A stretch of DNA of 64,000 nt from Tuctoria greenei (GCA_036927565.1 JAYESD010000007.1:132158230-132222229), one strand, 5' to 3'. Shown: positions 1 to 10,164, counted from the stretch's first letter. Program-made: numbers and translations. The notes: a model not told the origin generated them from the sequence alone.

Positions 1-1038
1 CCTGACCTGTTTTTACATATTTCTTTTTTTGAAGTAATTGTTGTTGCTTACTCCTTCTGTTTCATTTTAAATGATGCTAGTTATTAGTTCAAATTGGACT
101 AACCAACGTCATTTAATATGAAACAAAGGGGTTATTCAACGGACACAATGAACCATTGCAGAGAAGTTTTTAGAAAAAAAACAGAAAATGGCAAAAAAAA
201 ACAGAACCCCTGAGAATAGAACAGAAATGCTTAGCAAAATTTTTGGAGACAGCTTCTACTTCTTAATTTAGTCATTGGACCAGTGTTGCAACCATTTTGT
301 AAAGGAAACAAAGGCAACTGTTGTGGGCAATGATAGGAAAATAGCTCTGAACTTACTACTATTCAGTAGTTAGCTAGAGGTAAATATGATAAATTGGAAC
401 AAAAACAGTTGCTGAATTTGTAGAGTGATTAATTCCAGCCACTATTTTTTCTTTTGCCATGGAACTATGGTTACCAATACGTAGTTAATTGTAGATCAAT
501 AGACGCACACACATTGCAAAATAGAGATACAACCCTGTCATCAGTAAAGCAAACTCGTTGGATATAGATCAAATATATTCAACCACGTCTAATCTGATTC
601 TGCATATAGTTTTGTAACGAATGACAACAAACAAAGCTTGAAACCATTATCTGAAAGGAGAACAAATGTCGATAAGGTATCTCCACGGCAATATTTCCTA
701 AATGAGCCAAAATATTCCCCAGGTTAGAATCATACACATATCTTAGTTTAAAACTTTTTCTCCATAAAACATACAACGATCGGGTAAGATAACAGTATCC
801 AAAGGTACACTGGTACAGAAATTGGTTTACAGAAGAAGCATCTAGCGCTAATGTTCCCTCCATCCACAGAAATGGTTTAGTTTCGAATATGGTACACACT
901 CTTGAAAACTGACCAGTCAATAAGAAAAAGTTTTTGATAGAGAAATCAGTAACTTATCATCTTGGATTGTTGCATTTCCATTTACTTGATATCTGAAATG
1001 TTGGAGATGCTTCTAATCTCATTTCCTAAGAAGGGAGA
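1..1038. other. Gene-free 3' flank of the MATH-BTB gene
   Basis: AT-rich DNA downstream of the minus-strand MATH-BTB gene. Apart from a short MITE at 51-132 I see no gene. A 113-codon open frame on the minus strand at 579-920 has no recognisable domain and lies where the 3' untranslated region of the neighbouring gene would be. Confidence 0.5.
51..132. mobile_element. Stowaway-like MITE (about 82 bp)
   Basis: The ends are inverted repeats: the left end reads CTCCTTCTGTTTCATTTTAA and the reverse complement of the right end reads CCCCTTTGTTTCATATTAAA. The element is flanked by TA at 49-50 and 133-134, the usual Tc1/mariner (Stowaway) target duplication. It has no coding capacity. Confidence 0.7.
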
Positions 1039-2124
1039 TCAACGCGCAGCAAGCTTAGACATGAGCTCCTTGATAAGGCAGGGGCAGCTAGTGGTGAGAT
1101 GGTCAAAACCATCGGTTGCCATGACAGCATTCAGCGCCCCAGGGGTCTTGAGGAACTCAACGCAAGCATCCTTGAGCCCCTGGCAGCGGTGCTGCTCCGC
1201 AAGCACCAACGTGGTTGCCAAGGTACTCACGTCGATGTGCTGGCACAGCGTGTTCTCGCAGATAATCTTGAGTCTCTCCATGCCGTACCTGTCCGCAGCC
1301 ACAAGCAGGTGCTGCGCCATCAGGGCCTCTTCCTCGCGTCCGGGCTTCGGCTCCACGGTCTCCGGCAGCGTGTCGGTGTAGATGAAATGGAGCAGGTTCC
1401 TGAACACGTCGGCCCTCATGTCGTCGATCGACACACAATGCGCCTCGCAGCCTTCCTTCATCGCGCCGAAAAGCTCGGCCTTGAAGACCGGCGACCGGAC
1501 CGCGAGGACGCATCGGTGCGCGAGGAATTCCTCACCGTCTACACGGAAGCGCACGTCAGCACCCTGCTCGCTCGCCAGGAGGTCACCGAAGTGCCGCGGA
1601 AGGTCCGACGGAGGCACGACGATGAACGAGGGAGCGGCAGCAGCCGCGGATGCCGCGTCTTCAGCACGGAACTCCGTGACGACCGTGAGGTCGCACCGGA
1701 CGGAGAAGCAGTCGTCCTTAAGGTTCCTGGACTTCTCGAGCGTGTCCCTCTTGATGAAGCTGGTGAAGCCCCAGCTGGCGCCGGGACCGGAGAACCGGGA
1801 CATGGAGATCGTCTTGGCGTGAGACGGCACGGGCTTGCCGGCGCGGTCGAGCAGGCTGATGGTGAACTGCGCGAGCACCGGGCCGGGCGCAGCACTTTCG
1901 AGGACGAGGAAGAGGGAGATGTAGTCGGAGCGCTCGGGGGAATCTCCGTTGGGGAGATAGGCGATGTGCCAGGAGTGCCCCCCGACGGCGAAGGAGCAGG
2001 ACCTGAGGTGGACGCCGGTGGCGAGGCCCTTGGTGCGCGAGTACCCGTCGATCTTGAGCACGTGCGACGCTAACGCGGTGCTGGCGACGATGGCGGACGT
2101 GGTGGCAGCGGGGGGCGTCGACAT
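1039..2124 (-). CDS. MATH-BTB domain protein (CUL3 substrate adaptor type)
   Basis: Intact 361-residue, single-exon ORF. Residues about 20-150 form a MATH (TRAF-like) domain, starting HVLKIDGYS and closing with SVRCDLTVV. Residues about 177-292 form a BTB/POZ domain with the signatures GADVRFRVDGEEFLAHRCVL, SPVFKAELFG and LLHFIYTD. A helical BPM-type tail follows (QHLLVAADRYGMERLK to the end). In this family the MATH domain binds substrates and the BTB domain binds CULLIN3, delivering targets to a ubiquitin ligase. Length and order are normal for the grass-expanded BPM/MBTB group. The ATG at 2122-2124 is chosen because it gives the usual short N-terminus before MATH. The coding region is very GC-rich in third positions, as in many grass single-exon genes. 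A damaged tandem paralogue lies at 4757-5790. The substrate cannot be inferred. Confidence 0.93.
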   Translation of the reverse strand: MSTPPAATTSAIVASTALASHVLKIDGYSRTKGLATGVHLRSCSFAVGGHSWHIAYLPNGDSPERSDYISLFLVLESAAPGPVLAQFTISLLDRAGKPVPSHAKTISMSRFSGPGASWGFTSFIKRDTLEKSRNLKDDCFSVRCDLTVVTEFRAEDAASAAAAAPSFIVVPPSDLPRHFGDLLASEQGADVRFRVDGEEFLAHRCVLAVRSPVFKAELFGAMKEGCEAHCVSIDDMRADVFRNLLHFIYTDTLPETVEPKPGREEEALMAQHLLVAADRYGMERLKIICENTLCQHIDVSTLATTLVLAEQHRCQGLKDACVEFLKTPGALNAVMATDGFDHLTTSCPCLIKELMSKLAAR

Positions 2125-2668
2125 GGCCGCTGGCGCGCGGTGAGGGCTTCAGGGATGAATCTTTGTGGGGAGATTGCTTACACACTCTGCTACAAATACT
2201 AGCGGCCGGGGAAGAAGAACATCTAAGATCACGGCATCGATCCACAACACAGGAGAAGAGGGAGAAAACAAAAGTGGAGAGTGCGGCGGTGGAGGGGGGA
2301 AGAAGAACGGAGAAATAGATCGGGGGAGGAGTCAAAGAGGGGAAGCCGTGCCGGGGGAGGGGACGGACGGGACGGGAGGTGCTAACTAGTGCATGCGTGC
2401 CAGCAAGGGAAAGGTTTTAGTTTGGAAGGCATTAAAGAGGCTATTGAAATATCTGCTTATTTGTTCAACTGTATTTTGGCAGGCTATTACACATTGAATT
2501 TTACAGTTTATCATAATGTTGATATATATCTCTCTCTCATGTGAAAGAAAAGCAAACGAAGTCCGTCAAGATCTAGACCCCACAGCAGCAATCCAACCCT
2601 AACCACGGCAGACCCAAAGCAATCTTGTCATATTCTACAAAAATTGGTAGTGCTTCATTGTGTTCTAC

Positions 2669-2868
2669 TTCCCCCTTTGGTCAAATCTAGTTTTGACCAA
2701 AGTTTTTCGTAAAATCGATTATCTTTAAAGACTTTAGATTCATAATGAAATATTTTTCTATAATGTACAATTTATATATTATGAAAGTTGATCGAATCTA
2801 CATAAATTACATGGTCAAACATATATTTGACCATATCCAAAAATAAAATTGTTGTGAGACATAGGGAG
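2669..2868. mobile_element. Degenerate Stowaway-like MITE (about 200 bp)
   Basis: Flanked by TA at 2667-2668 and 2869-2870. The left end is CTTCCCCCTTTGGTC and the inverted right end CTCCCTATGTC, so the terminal repeats are weak. The interior is AT-rich, with inverted segments around GGTCAAA/TTTGACC, as in tree-like Stowaway elements. Confidence 0.5.
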
Positions 2869-2939
2869 TACAATATAATTGATAGATTTAGGAAATATTG
2901 AGATCATTGAGGATCCAGATAATTTGTTGGAGCTCAACA

Positions 2940-3930
2940 AACTGTCGTGTGTATATCATGGCAGTTGAATGTCAAGTTTTCCATGTGCTATTTTTGTTTC
3001 CTCCGGTTAGAACGACCGTACACCTGGACATTCTTGCTATCAGATTATATTGTATTAAAAGGAAAGCTATATCGACATTGAAAAATAGAAGAGAATGATG
3101 GAATATGGTCTATTTACCTATAATGACACCTATAGGTAACCAGATTTTAAATTTTTTATCTAGGGGAGATCAAGTTCATAGCCGTATTTCCAGATGTTAT
3201 GTTCAGCTTTAGTTCTTTTTTTTATATAAATGAAACTAGGGGTTCTCAATTTTAGCTTTTCTTTGATGACATTTCTTTGGCAACAATTAGAATGTGGTTA
3301 TTTAACGGTCAGAGCTAGTTGGGTGATAGGTTCTAAACTCAACTACAATGGCACCTATGTGTTTCACCGAAATAGATATATAGATACAGGGGACAACTAA
3401 AATTCAAACAACTTTCTAGTGTAAGCATGCAAAAATCAACCACTGCAGGTTTTCACTTAAACTTTTCACCTAGCAATGGTGTGATGAACACTTTTTTTTT
3501 CAACTTAGGTTGTCAGTCAATTGCACCCAAGAACTGTTTACACTAAAGTTGTTGAGGTACGACCATGCTACATGACTGAAGTAAGCATCGCGTGTAAAAC
3601 ATTGATTGACTAGTCATGAATCCTTACGATGGACATGAAATACGGAGTCGGAATCAAGTTGGACCCATAGCATATTATTCCTTCCGTTTCAAAAAGTTTG
3701 TCGATTTGTAGTATAGGAACTACAAAGCGACAAACTATTTTGAACAGAGGGAGTACTTTGTTTCACTTGATTCAATGCATAAAGTCCAAGTTCAAATATG
3801 TTGCATGCACCAAAACAGAGAATACGCTGTACGTTCCAATTTTTAATTAAGGAGCTTTATTCCTTGAATGGTACTAATTTATAGCCTAATTAAGTTTGCG
3901 CATGCAGCTACATATGAACAGACGACTGAG
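2940..3930. repeat. Duplicated upstream flank, copy 1
   Basis: This flank of the intact MATH-BTB gene is related to 5926-6137 followed by 31161-31870. Shared stretches include TTAGAACGACCGTACACCTGG (copy 2 has AACAACC), CTATAATGACACCT, GTAACCAGAT, CAAACAACTTTCTAGTGTAA and TATTCCTTGAATGGTACTAA, all in the same order. Copy 1 has about 80 extra bases after ACACCTGGA and a MITE at 3678-3753 that copy 2 lacks. The duplication therefore covered gene plus flank, and copy 2 was later split by a 25-kb insertion. Confidence 0.85.
3678..3753. mobile_element. Stowaway MITE (about 76 bp)
   Basis: Good terminal inverted repeats (left TTCCTTCCGTTTCAAAAAGT; inverted right end CTCCCTCTGTTCAAAATAGT), with TA at 3676-3677 and 3754-3755. 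The inner arms GTTTGTCG/CGACAAAC are also inverted, so the whole element could fold as one hairpin. It is absent from the matching flank at 31700-31760. Confidence 0.8.
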
Positions 3931-4397
3931 CCTTTGCACAAATCAAAGTTTTTCCTTGGAACACAGATATTATAGGACTACAGTAACAGGCTACATGAAT
4001 CACAGTTGGAGACAAGCTAATCCACCATATCTATGTTTATTCTTCTCTACAATAACTTAATAAGCAAATTAAAGAAACAGGGACCATGATTGTTGAAGCA
4101 ATTCCACTCACTTGTATATGATTTTCACTTAAAATAGACACAGATAAATGCCAGACATTCTGTGTCTATTATGTCTAAATATCTAGCAAACATGTGGACG
4201 AGTTCTTCAAAGGATTATTCTTGTCTTCAATCATACTCTTAACAAATGCATGAAACCCTATCCTGACAAAAACAAGAAATAACTTGGTTAGCATTACAAT
4301 GAATATCAGGAACAATGCCATACATCAAATACACATAACAAAACACAAAGAAGAATAACAAAATTTCATAGCAATTTTGTGGCTTAGATATTTACTA

Positions 4398-4491
4398 ATC
4401 CCTCTGATTTTGTGAGCCTGTGACAACTTCGCTTGCTTCAAAAGCTAAGAAAGTTGTCCTGAAGTCATATATTAACAAAAAAGGAGGGAGT
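4398..4491. mobile_element. Stowaway-like MITE (about 94 bp)
   Basis: The left end ATCCCTCTGATTTTGT and the inverted right end CTCCCTCCTTTTTTGT form terminal inverted repeats, with TA on both sides (4396-4397 and 4492-4493). It lies just downstream (3') of the MATH-BTB pseudogene. Confidence 0.65.
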
Positions 4492-4756
4492 ACTTGCCGA
4501 TAATATTATCATGCATATGCACGTTTCTAGTATCATTATATACAATTAAACAATGCAACGATCAGATATATCATATTTGTTCCGAAAAAGGCTTCATTCG
4601 AAAAATAATTCTTGAACTTGTATTATTTTATTGTAGTTCAATCAAAACATGAGAGCGTAATTTGTCTTTTCTGCATGGTATTGCAGTTAAAAACCATATT
4701 CATATCCAAAAATACATACCATAACATATTAACTGCGTCCAAGCATGGCAATTAAG

Positions 4757-5790
4757 TCAAACAAGACAAAGAGGCAGCTTTTGGCGAGATGTTGGAAACC
4801 ATCGCCCACCGGTTGCCACGAGCGCATCCTTGAGCCTCTTGCAGTGATGCTGCTCAGCCAATACCAGCGTGGTCCCAAGCGTGCTCACGCTGAAGTGGCG
4901 GCAAAGCTTGTCTTCGCAGATAAGCTTGAGCCTCCTCTCCATGCCGTACCTGTCCGCCGCCACGAGCAGGTGCTGCGCCATGAAGGTAGCCTCCTCCTCT
5001 TGCCCCTCTCCGGCATCGACATCTCTTGCAACGAGTCGGTGCATATGAAGTGCAGAAGGTTCTTGAAAAGGTCGGCTCTCATATCATTGTTCTGTATGAC
5101 GGCTGTGTTATTAGCCGCCATCGCGGCACCTTCCATCATGTCGCCGTAGAGCTCGGCGTTGAACACCGGTGACCGTTCCGTGAGGACGCACCTGCGTGCG
5201 GTGAACGTCTTGCACTCGACGAGGAACTGCACGTCGGCGCCCTGTCCGCTCCAGAGGAGCGCACGGAAGTGCTGCAGCCAGTCCGGCGGCGGCGGCGCGA
5301 AGACGGCGGCAGGGACCGCAGCGTCCGCCACGCGGACCTCTCCGAGGACGACGATGTCGCATCTGACGGTGAAGCAGTCGTCTTTGAGGAGCACTGCCGA
5401 CTGCTCCAAGTTCTCTCGCTTGATGAACCGGAAGTGGCCCCACCATGTTTTTGTGTCAAACTTGCGCGCAGTCTTGGTGCGGACGTGGGATGGATTTTGC
5501 AAGTTACCCTCGTCGATGAAGCTGAAACAGAAGCGCGCCATCACTCCGTCACCGGCGACGCGATCCTTCATGAGAAGGTATAGGACACGTAGTCCGATGA
5601 ATCTGGGGGGTCACCATTAGGGTAGTACTGGACAGCCCAGGCACGGCCAGCCACGCGGAAGGCGGGACTCGATGCACTTGCCTTTCGGGACGGTGGCCTT
5701 GATGGTCGAGTAACCCTGGATCTCGAGCACGTGGTAACCGCTCATCGTGCCGGCGGCGATGGTGGAGGCTGAGGCCTCGGCGGCGCACAT
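4757..5790 (-). pseudogene. MATH-BTB pseudogene, tandem paralogue of 1039-2124
   Basis: The start at 5788-5790 opens a MATH domain (SGYHVLEIQGYSTIKA). The frame is lost near 5665, resumes in another frame at about 5640-5571 (YYPNGDPPDSSDYVSYLL) and runs through MATH and most of BTB (GQGADVQFLVECKTFTARRC, LLHFICTD). A second frameshift near 5010-5040 moves the BPM tail into the frame that ends at 4757 (AQHLLVAADRYGMERRLKLI). The tail is also shortened by an internal deletion after RLKDA. With two frame breaks and a truncated end it cannot make a normal adaptor. If the breaks were sequencing errors it would be a second family member. It lies in the same orientation as the intact gene, with a related upstream flank. 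Confidence 0.85.
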
Positions 5791-5925
5791 GACAGGGCGG
5801 GATCAAGGTCGGGAGCAGCAGTTCGTTGTGGGGCACGGAGATGGTGTCGTGGTTCAGCCGCTTTTCGGCATACGACGAGGGAGCGACGGCGGCAGGCCAG
5901 GGAGGTTTAGGGTTAGATTTCACAG

Positions 5926-6137
5926 ATGGAAAACTTTGATACGTTTGATTTGGGTATAAAACTCTCGTACGTGGGGTATTGGATTACCCAGCGGATTTGC
6001 CATTGGACACGGAAAGACTTTTCTAGAGCAAGGCAGTTGATTGTCGAGTTTTTCATGTGCTATTTTCGTTTCCTTCGGTTAGAACAACCGTACACCTGGA
6101 TGGAATATGATTTATTTACCTATAATGACACCTCTAG
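5926..6137. repeat. Duplicated upstream flank, copy 2, gene-proximal part
   Basis: Bases 6030-6137 match 2960-3143 of copy 1, apart from an 80-base gap in this copy. The match stops at 6137 (GACACCTCTAG) and resumes at 31161-31164 (TAGGTAACCAGATC). That locates the insertion point of the large nested block to the base. Confidence 0.85.
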
Positions 6138-6604
6138 CCCTGTTTGATTTCGCTTTTTTTCAGTCTCGATTATCTGATGAGCATACTTTCTTTATAAGCT
6201 GCGATCTGGCTAATCTGCTTAATTGAGGGAGTAAGCTGTTTGGGTAAAACTGATTATTTCTATAGATTATATTTGTGCTGTCTGTAAAATGACCAGCATA
6301 CTCCTAATACTGTTGTAAACTCATTTTTCATTTTTTTTATCCTTCGATCATACTAGTGCCATATCATGATCTTGAACGATTTAATCAAATATCATGTACG
6401 TAGATCCGTATCGCACACACGCTGACGCATAAAAAAAGGCTGCAGTGTCAACGGAGTGCACGTACTGCACTGAAGAATCAGTAGCATTGAAGAAAAAAAT
6501 AAAACAAGAACATTTTCATTTTCAATCAGAAACGCTTATTCACAATCCAAGAGGCCACGCAGAACCGACCTTGATGCTTCCGGTGGTTCTTCAACTCATG
6601 CACC
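6138..6604. mobile_element. Outer TIR element, left half
   Basis: The left end reads CCCTGTTTGATTTCGCTT. The right end of the other half, inverted, reads GGGCCTGTTTGTTTCCGCTT, so the two are imperfect terminal inverted repeats. The flanking TAG at 6135-6137 and 31161-31163 is a target duplication of 3 (perhaps 4, CTAG) bases, judged against the uninterrupted copy 1 site at 3131-3149. A 3-base duplication with GGGCCTGTTTG ends suggests a PIF/Harbinger-type non-autonomous element. The two halves total about 1.03 kb and were later split by the copia. No transposase is seen. Confidence 0.6.
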
Positions 6605-6798
6605 TGAAAGAAGTACTCCGTATGTAGGAGAAACCGAGATCTCAAACTCGAGGTGCCATCAGTGTTTGTGTTGATATTTATAGGAAAACGATACAGGGTG
6701 CAGCCATGTACATTTGGAAATAGATTGATTGTGTGGCCGTCACATTGATATGCTCAAATCATATCAACTAAGGTAGAAAGAGATCTGATTTTACTTTA
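6605..6798 (-). repeat. Copia 3' LTR, first segment
   Basis: Matches 30248-30442 base by base with scattered differences, from TGAAAGAAGTACT through TATTTATAGGAAAACGATAC to GATCTGATTTTAC. It is interrupted at TTA by the CACTA element and continues at 12441. Confidence 0.93.
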
Positions 6799-6829
6799 CA
6801 CTACGTAAGAAACCCAAATAGGAGACAAA

Positions 6830-7080
6830 GATGGCGACCGTCTCTGATGAGGTTAAGCGAGATGTGTCCGTATCAGCGAGGACCTGACATGGCTCGGCTG
6901 AACGTACAAGGAGACGCGTTAAATAAAGCTCGTCTCAGTTAAATAGGTATCCGAGACACGCCATCCTCTCTAACAAATGGGAGATGCGCGTCAAACAAAG
7001 CACGTCTCTAATATGCGCAAGAAATGAGACGTACTCTACACAAAGCATGTCTCCTTTGTCTTCGCTTACAGAATCTCGTC
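6830..7080. repeat. CACTA left subterminal repeats
   Basis: Many short direct and inverted copies of a GGAGACRCGCnnnAAATAAAGCnCGTCTC-like unit, for example AGGAGACGCG...AAAGCTCGTCTC, GAGATGCGCGTC...AAAGCACGTCTC and GAGACGTAC...AAAGCATGTCTCC. The pattern recurs near the right end and, more sparsely, at 8680-8840 and 10100-10570. Confidence 0.75.
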
Positions 7081-7269
7081 GTTGAAGGTTTAATTCATTC
7101 ATTCATTCACAGTTGAACACATATAACACAGATAAACACAAAATAATCATCACAGAGATGAACACATACAATATTCATTGACAAATATATTACAAAACAC
7201 AAGAAAAAAATACAAGACACAAGAAAATAAAAACAACATTAACTAAAAAACAACAAAAGAAAACCTAAA

Positions 7270-7556
7270 TCCTAATCCTCCTCCCCCTCCTCCTCCTCCT
7301 CCTCCGGCTACTCCGCCGGTTGCTCCGGCTGGTCCGGATCCGGCGGTGCAACCTCGCGACCGAGGTTCCTCGCCATCGCCGCCACTAGGATACTGCAGCC
7401 CTCGGCGCCGAGCATCTCGGTCATCGTCTCGAGCAACCTCTGTAATTGGTCGAACAACACCTAAAGTAGCTCTTTGCTGAGTCTCTCGGGGGGGTGGCAG
7501 CACTATTTCTTGTAGGGTGGCTCCCTCGGCAGGCTTGCCGGAGGAACGTTGGACAT
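7270..7556 (-). pseudogene. Unknown small ORF in CACTA, copy 1 (degenerate)
   Basis: Starts at 7556 with MSNVPPASLPREPPYKK followed by a stop. The same frame continues with PPERLSK and a second stop, then QRLLETMTEMLGAEG and an acidic poly-Glu end. It aligns with the copy at 7981-8415 (MADLPPPSTPMKQPCKKLCC; LFETMAQVLGSEG) but lacks the middle third. I do not recognise the family. The A+C-rich sequences beyond the ends of both copies are also similar, so a unit of about 0.7 kb was duplicated in tandem. Confidence 0.5.
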
Positions 7557-7980
7557 GGTGAGTTGTCTGCGCGGAAAAGACGAACGAAGAGAAGAGACTA
7601 ATGGTGCCTTTATATGTCTGTGCGAAGAAGAAAAAAGGAGACACGCTTTTAGAAAGAGCGCGTCTCCGATTCCACACGTCACCTTTAGCTTCGTGATTTT
7701 CTCCATTTTGCTTCGGTTCACTGTTGATATCACACATCACTGAACTTAGTACACATTCACTTGATAACTAAATCGTTCACTTATCCACAAAATAATCAAA
7801 TCCTTCCTTATGATACATGAGGAACACAATGAACACACCACACATTCATTTATTTACACAGTTGAAGAACACACAAGATAATATTCTATCACATAGATGA
7901 ACAAAAATAGATTTCATCCATTAACAATATTTACAAAATAGAAGCAGCTAAAAACAACAAAGAAAAACTAAATCCTACTC

Positions 7981-8415
7981 CTACTCCTCCTCCTCCTCCT
8001 TCGGATCCTCTTCCTCTGGCAGCGACTCCGGCGCCGGTGCAACAGGAGCATGGGCCAGCTGCTCCAACTGCGCCGGCCGCACCGGCTATGCAACCCCGAG
8101 AACAAGGTTGCTCTCTGTCGCCTCCACCAGGTTTCTGCGGCCCTCGGAGCCAAGCACCTGGGCCATCGTCTCGAACAGAATGTCTAGACGATCAGCCACC
8201 CCCGTGAGGGCAAAGAGGTAGTGTTCGATGATACCCATTCTAGTAAACGAGGGAAGGGTACCCAGACCCAGGGAACTCATAGCGCGAGACATATTGTTGT
8301 ATGCCTCTTGCGCCATAAGGAGGCGCTGCTCGGTGTTGAACCTCTCGGGGGAGCTGCAACACAGTTTCTTGCACGGTTGCTTCATTGGAGTGCTTGGCGG
8401 CGGAAGGTCAGCCAT
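7981..8415 (-). pseudogene. Unknown small acidic-tailed ORF in CACTA, copy 2
   Basis: A 145-codon frame from the ATG at 8413-8415 to the TAG at 7981-7983, with one internal TAG at 8086-8088. It encodes a predicted helical middle (RLLMAQEAYNNMSRAMSSL, then DRLDILFETMAQVLGSEG) and, after the stop, a Pro/Ala stretch ending in PEEEDPKEEEEE. No domain is recognised. It may be a captured host gene or a CACTA-specific protein. The degenerate copy at 7270-7556 shows it was duplicated inside the element. Confidence 0.5.
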
Positions 8416-8913
8416 GGTGGTGGTGGGTTGCCGGTGCGGAGAAGATGAAGAAAAGAAGAGGATTCAAAGTGAGCGATGTTCTTGTGGAGAAGTCACTGGG
8501 TGATGGGGCATCTTAAATAATGTCTGCGCGGAGTCGACGATGGAGCAGTTGGTTTCCCGCGCATTGATGGAATGATGTGACGCATCGATTACTGCCTCGG
8601 GGAAATGAAAGGTTGTGCACGAACATCGCACGCGTCTCTGCACCACGCCTTTGAAATTAACTTCTCCATAGACATCGTGCCACGCGTCTCTCTTTCGAAA
8701 ATGGAAGACACACTTTAGCTTGATGCGCGTCTCTCTTTGTTATAGCGTGTCTCGCATTTATCTCCCTCGTCCCTTCATCTCTTTGACAATGGAAGATGCT
8801 CTTTAACGTAACGCGGGTCTCTCTTTGTTCTAGCGCGTCTCGCATTCATATCCCTAATCTCTTCGCCTCCGATGCTCCTTTACTAATCCACCAATGGTCC
8901 TTTACTAATTATT

Positions 8914-9018
8914 GTTGTCATTGTCGTCGATGTCCTTGTCATCGTCATCGTTTCCATCCTCGTCATCGTCGTCATCGCCTTCCTCCTCGTCGTCGTCGTC
9001 ACCTTCCTCCTTGTAGTC
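8914..9018. repeat. Impure trinucleotide (GTC/CTC) tract
   Basis: Runs of GTC, ATC and CTC triplets just upstream of the SUMO-E2-like ATG. On the minus strand they translate into an Asp/Glu-rich run, which explains the acidic open frame there. It is simple-sequence DNA, not a gene. Confidence 0.7.
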
Positions 9019-9028
9019 GTCACTGTTC

Positions 9029-9859
9029 ATGGCTAGTATCAGCTTTTCCCTACTGAAGGAGGAGCGCTTGGCATGGCGCAAGAACCATCCCCATGTGTGT
9101 ACATATGGCACACCGGTCGCATGGTTGTATATATGTAGATCGGCAATGGACTGATGAACTTAATTGTACTTTTTGTTTTTCCGTCTTGTTTGTTTTTGGT
9201 ATTTTCAATTTCTCCGCGTAGGGTTTCTCTGCGAAGCCTGAATCGGGAGATTTATTAAAGTGGCAATGCATCGTCCTCGGTAAAGAAGGGGTAAGTCATG
9301 AAGAACAAGCACAATATGAGTTTAACCATCATCCTCCTATTAATGAATTTCCTTTGTAGACTGACTGGGAAGGTGGTTACTACCCCCTTGCAATCTGCTT
9401 CTCAGACGACTATCCATTGGTGCCTCCAAGATGTGCCTTTCCAAGTGGTTTCTTTCACCCAAATGTCCATCACTCAGGAGCACTCTTCATTGGAATTCTT
9501 GATCAAGAGACTGTAAGATAGACTTATTTTCTCATGTAAACAGTAATTGTTGCTGAACTTATTTGAACTAGTTTCTTATGTTGCTTAATTTGATATTTTG
9601 TAGGGGTGGTGGACTAGTTTTACAATCAAAACTATTCTACTTCAAGTTTAGCGTTTGTTGCATCAGCCAAATACACCTGATGTTGAAAATGATTGTTATA
9701 ATCTACTTATCAAGGTTAGACAATTTGTGTTAGTTACCAACGTAGGTTATTCATTCCTCCTTCGACATTTGTTAATATAAAGAATGTCAATATTTTCAGG
9801 ATCCAGGGGAATATAAGAGACGTGTTCGGGAGCAAGCCGGACGGTACAATTTAGATTGA
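9029..9859 (+). pseudogene. SUMO-conjugating enzyme E2 (UBC9/SCE1)-like gene captured in CACTA
   Basis: Five exons fit the plant SCE1 protein from start to end: 9029-9094 (EERLAWRKNHPH), 9222-9290 (GFSAKPESGDLLKWQC), 9360-9512 (TDWEGGYYPLAICFSDDYPL, then FPSGFFHPNVHHSG), 9604-9714 (GWWTSFTIKTILL) and 9800-9859 (EYKRRVREQAGRYNLD). All four introns (127, 69, 91 and 85 bp) keep GT...AG ends and leave the frame open, so it came from genomic DNA, not mRNA. UBC9 enzymes pass SUMO from the E1 to target lysines through a Cys in an SGTVCLSIL-like motif. Here that motif reads SGALFIGIL, so the catalytic Cys is Phe. Exon 4 also has a TAG at 9649-9651. It is about 152 codons against about 160 for intact plant SCE1. 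It cannot be an active conjugating enzyme. Confidence 0.9.
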
Positions 9860-10164
9860 TCGATGGGAGCTTTAGGAATAAGTTTAGATTCAAAATTAGT
9901 TTATAGAGCACACAAATGTATGAATTATGAAAATCATTGAGTTGCAAATTATCTATGAATTGCAATGTCATTACGTTTTTTTATCCCTGAATTCCAATTA
10001 ATCCATTAATTGCGATGTCATTGCGTTTGTTTATCCCTGCAACGGACGCTCACGATGTCCTGCGAGTGGCAATAGGGTGAAGAGTGCATGAAAGACGAAA
10101 TTTAGAAAGCGTGTCTAAGATACCTGAGATCCAGCAAAAGGGAGACGCACCTTACTCGGGCACA

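Larger units (their letters stand above)
2125..4756. other. Spacer between the two MATH-BTB copies
   Basis: No gene is visible. The first 260 bases upstream of the intact gene are GC- and purine-rich on the plus strand and probably hold its 5' leader and promoter, but I see no convincing TATA box. The rest is AT-rich and holds three Stowaway-like MITEs and the duplicated flank described separately. Confidence 0.5.

Noticed and set aside
579..920. 113-codon minus-strand frame downstream of the MATH-BTB gene
   Set aside because: No domain, AT-rich, and in the place of a 3' untranslated region.
1099..2073. 324-codon open frame on the plus strand across the MATH-BTB gene
   Set aside because: It lies opposite the GC-rich coding strand of a well-recognised gene; such mirror frames arise from codon bias and its translation has no domain.
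8905..9111. Acidic (Asp/Glu-run) minus-strand protein
   Set aside because: It is the translation of an impure GTC/CTC trinucleotide tract and overlaps the start of the SUMO-E2-like exon 1 on the other strand.
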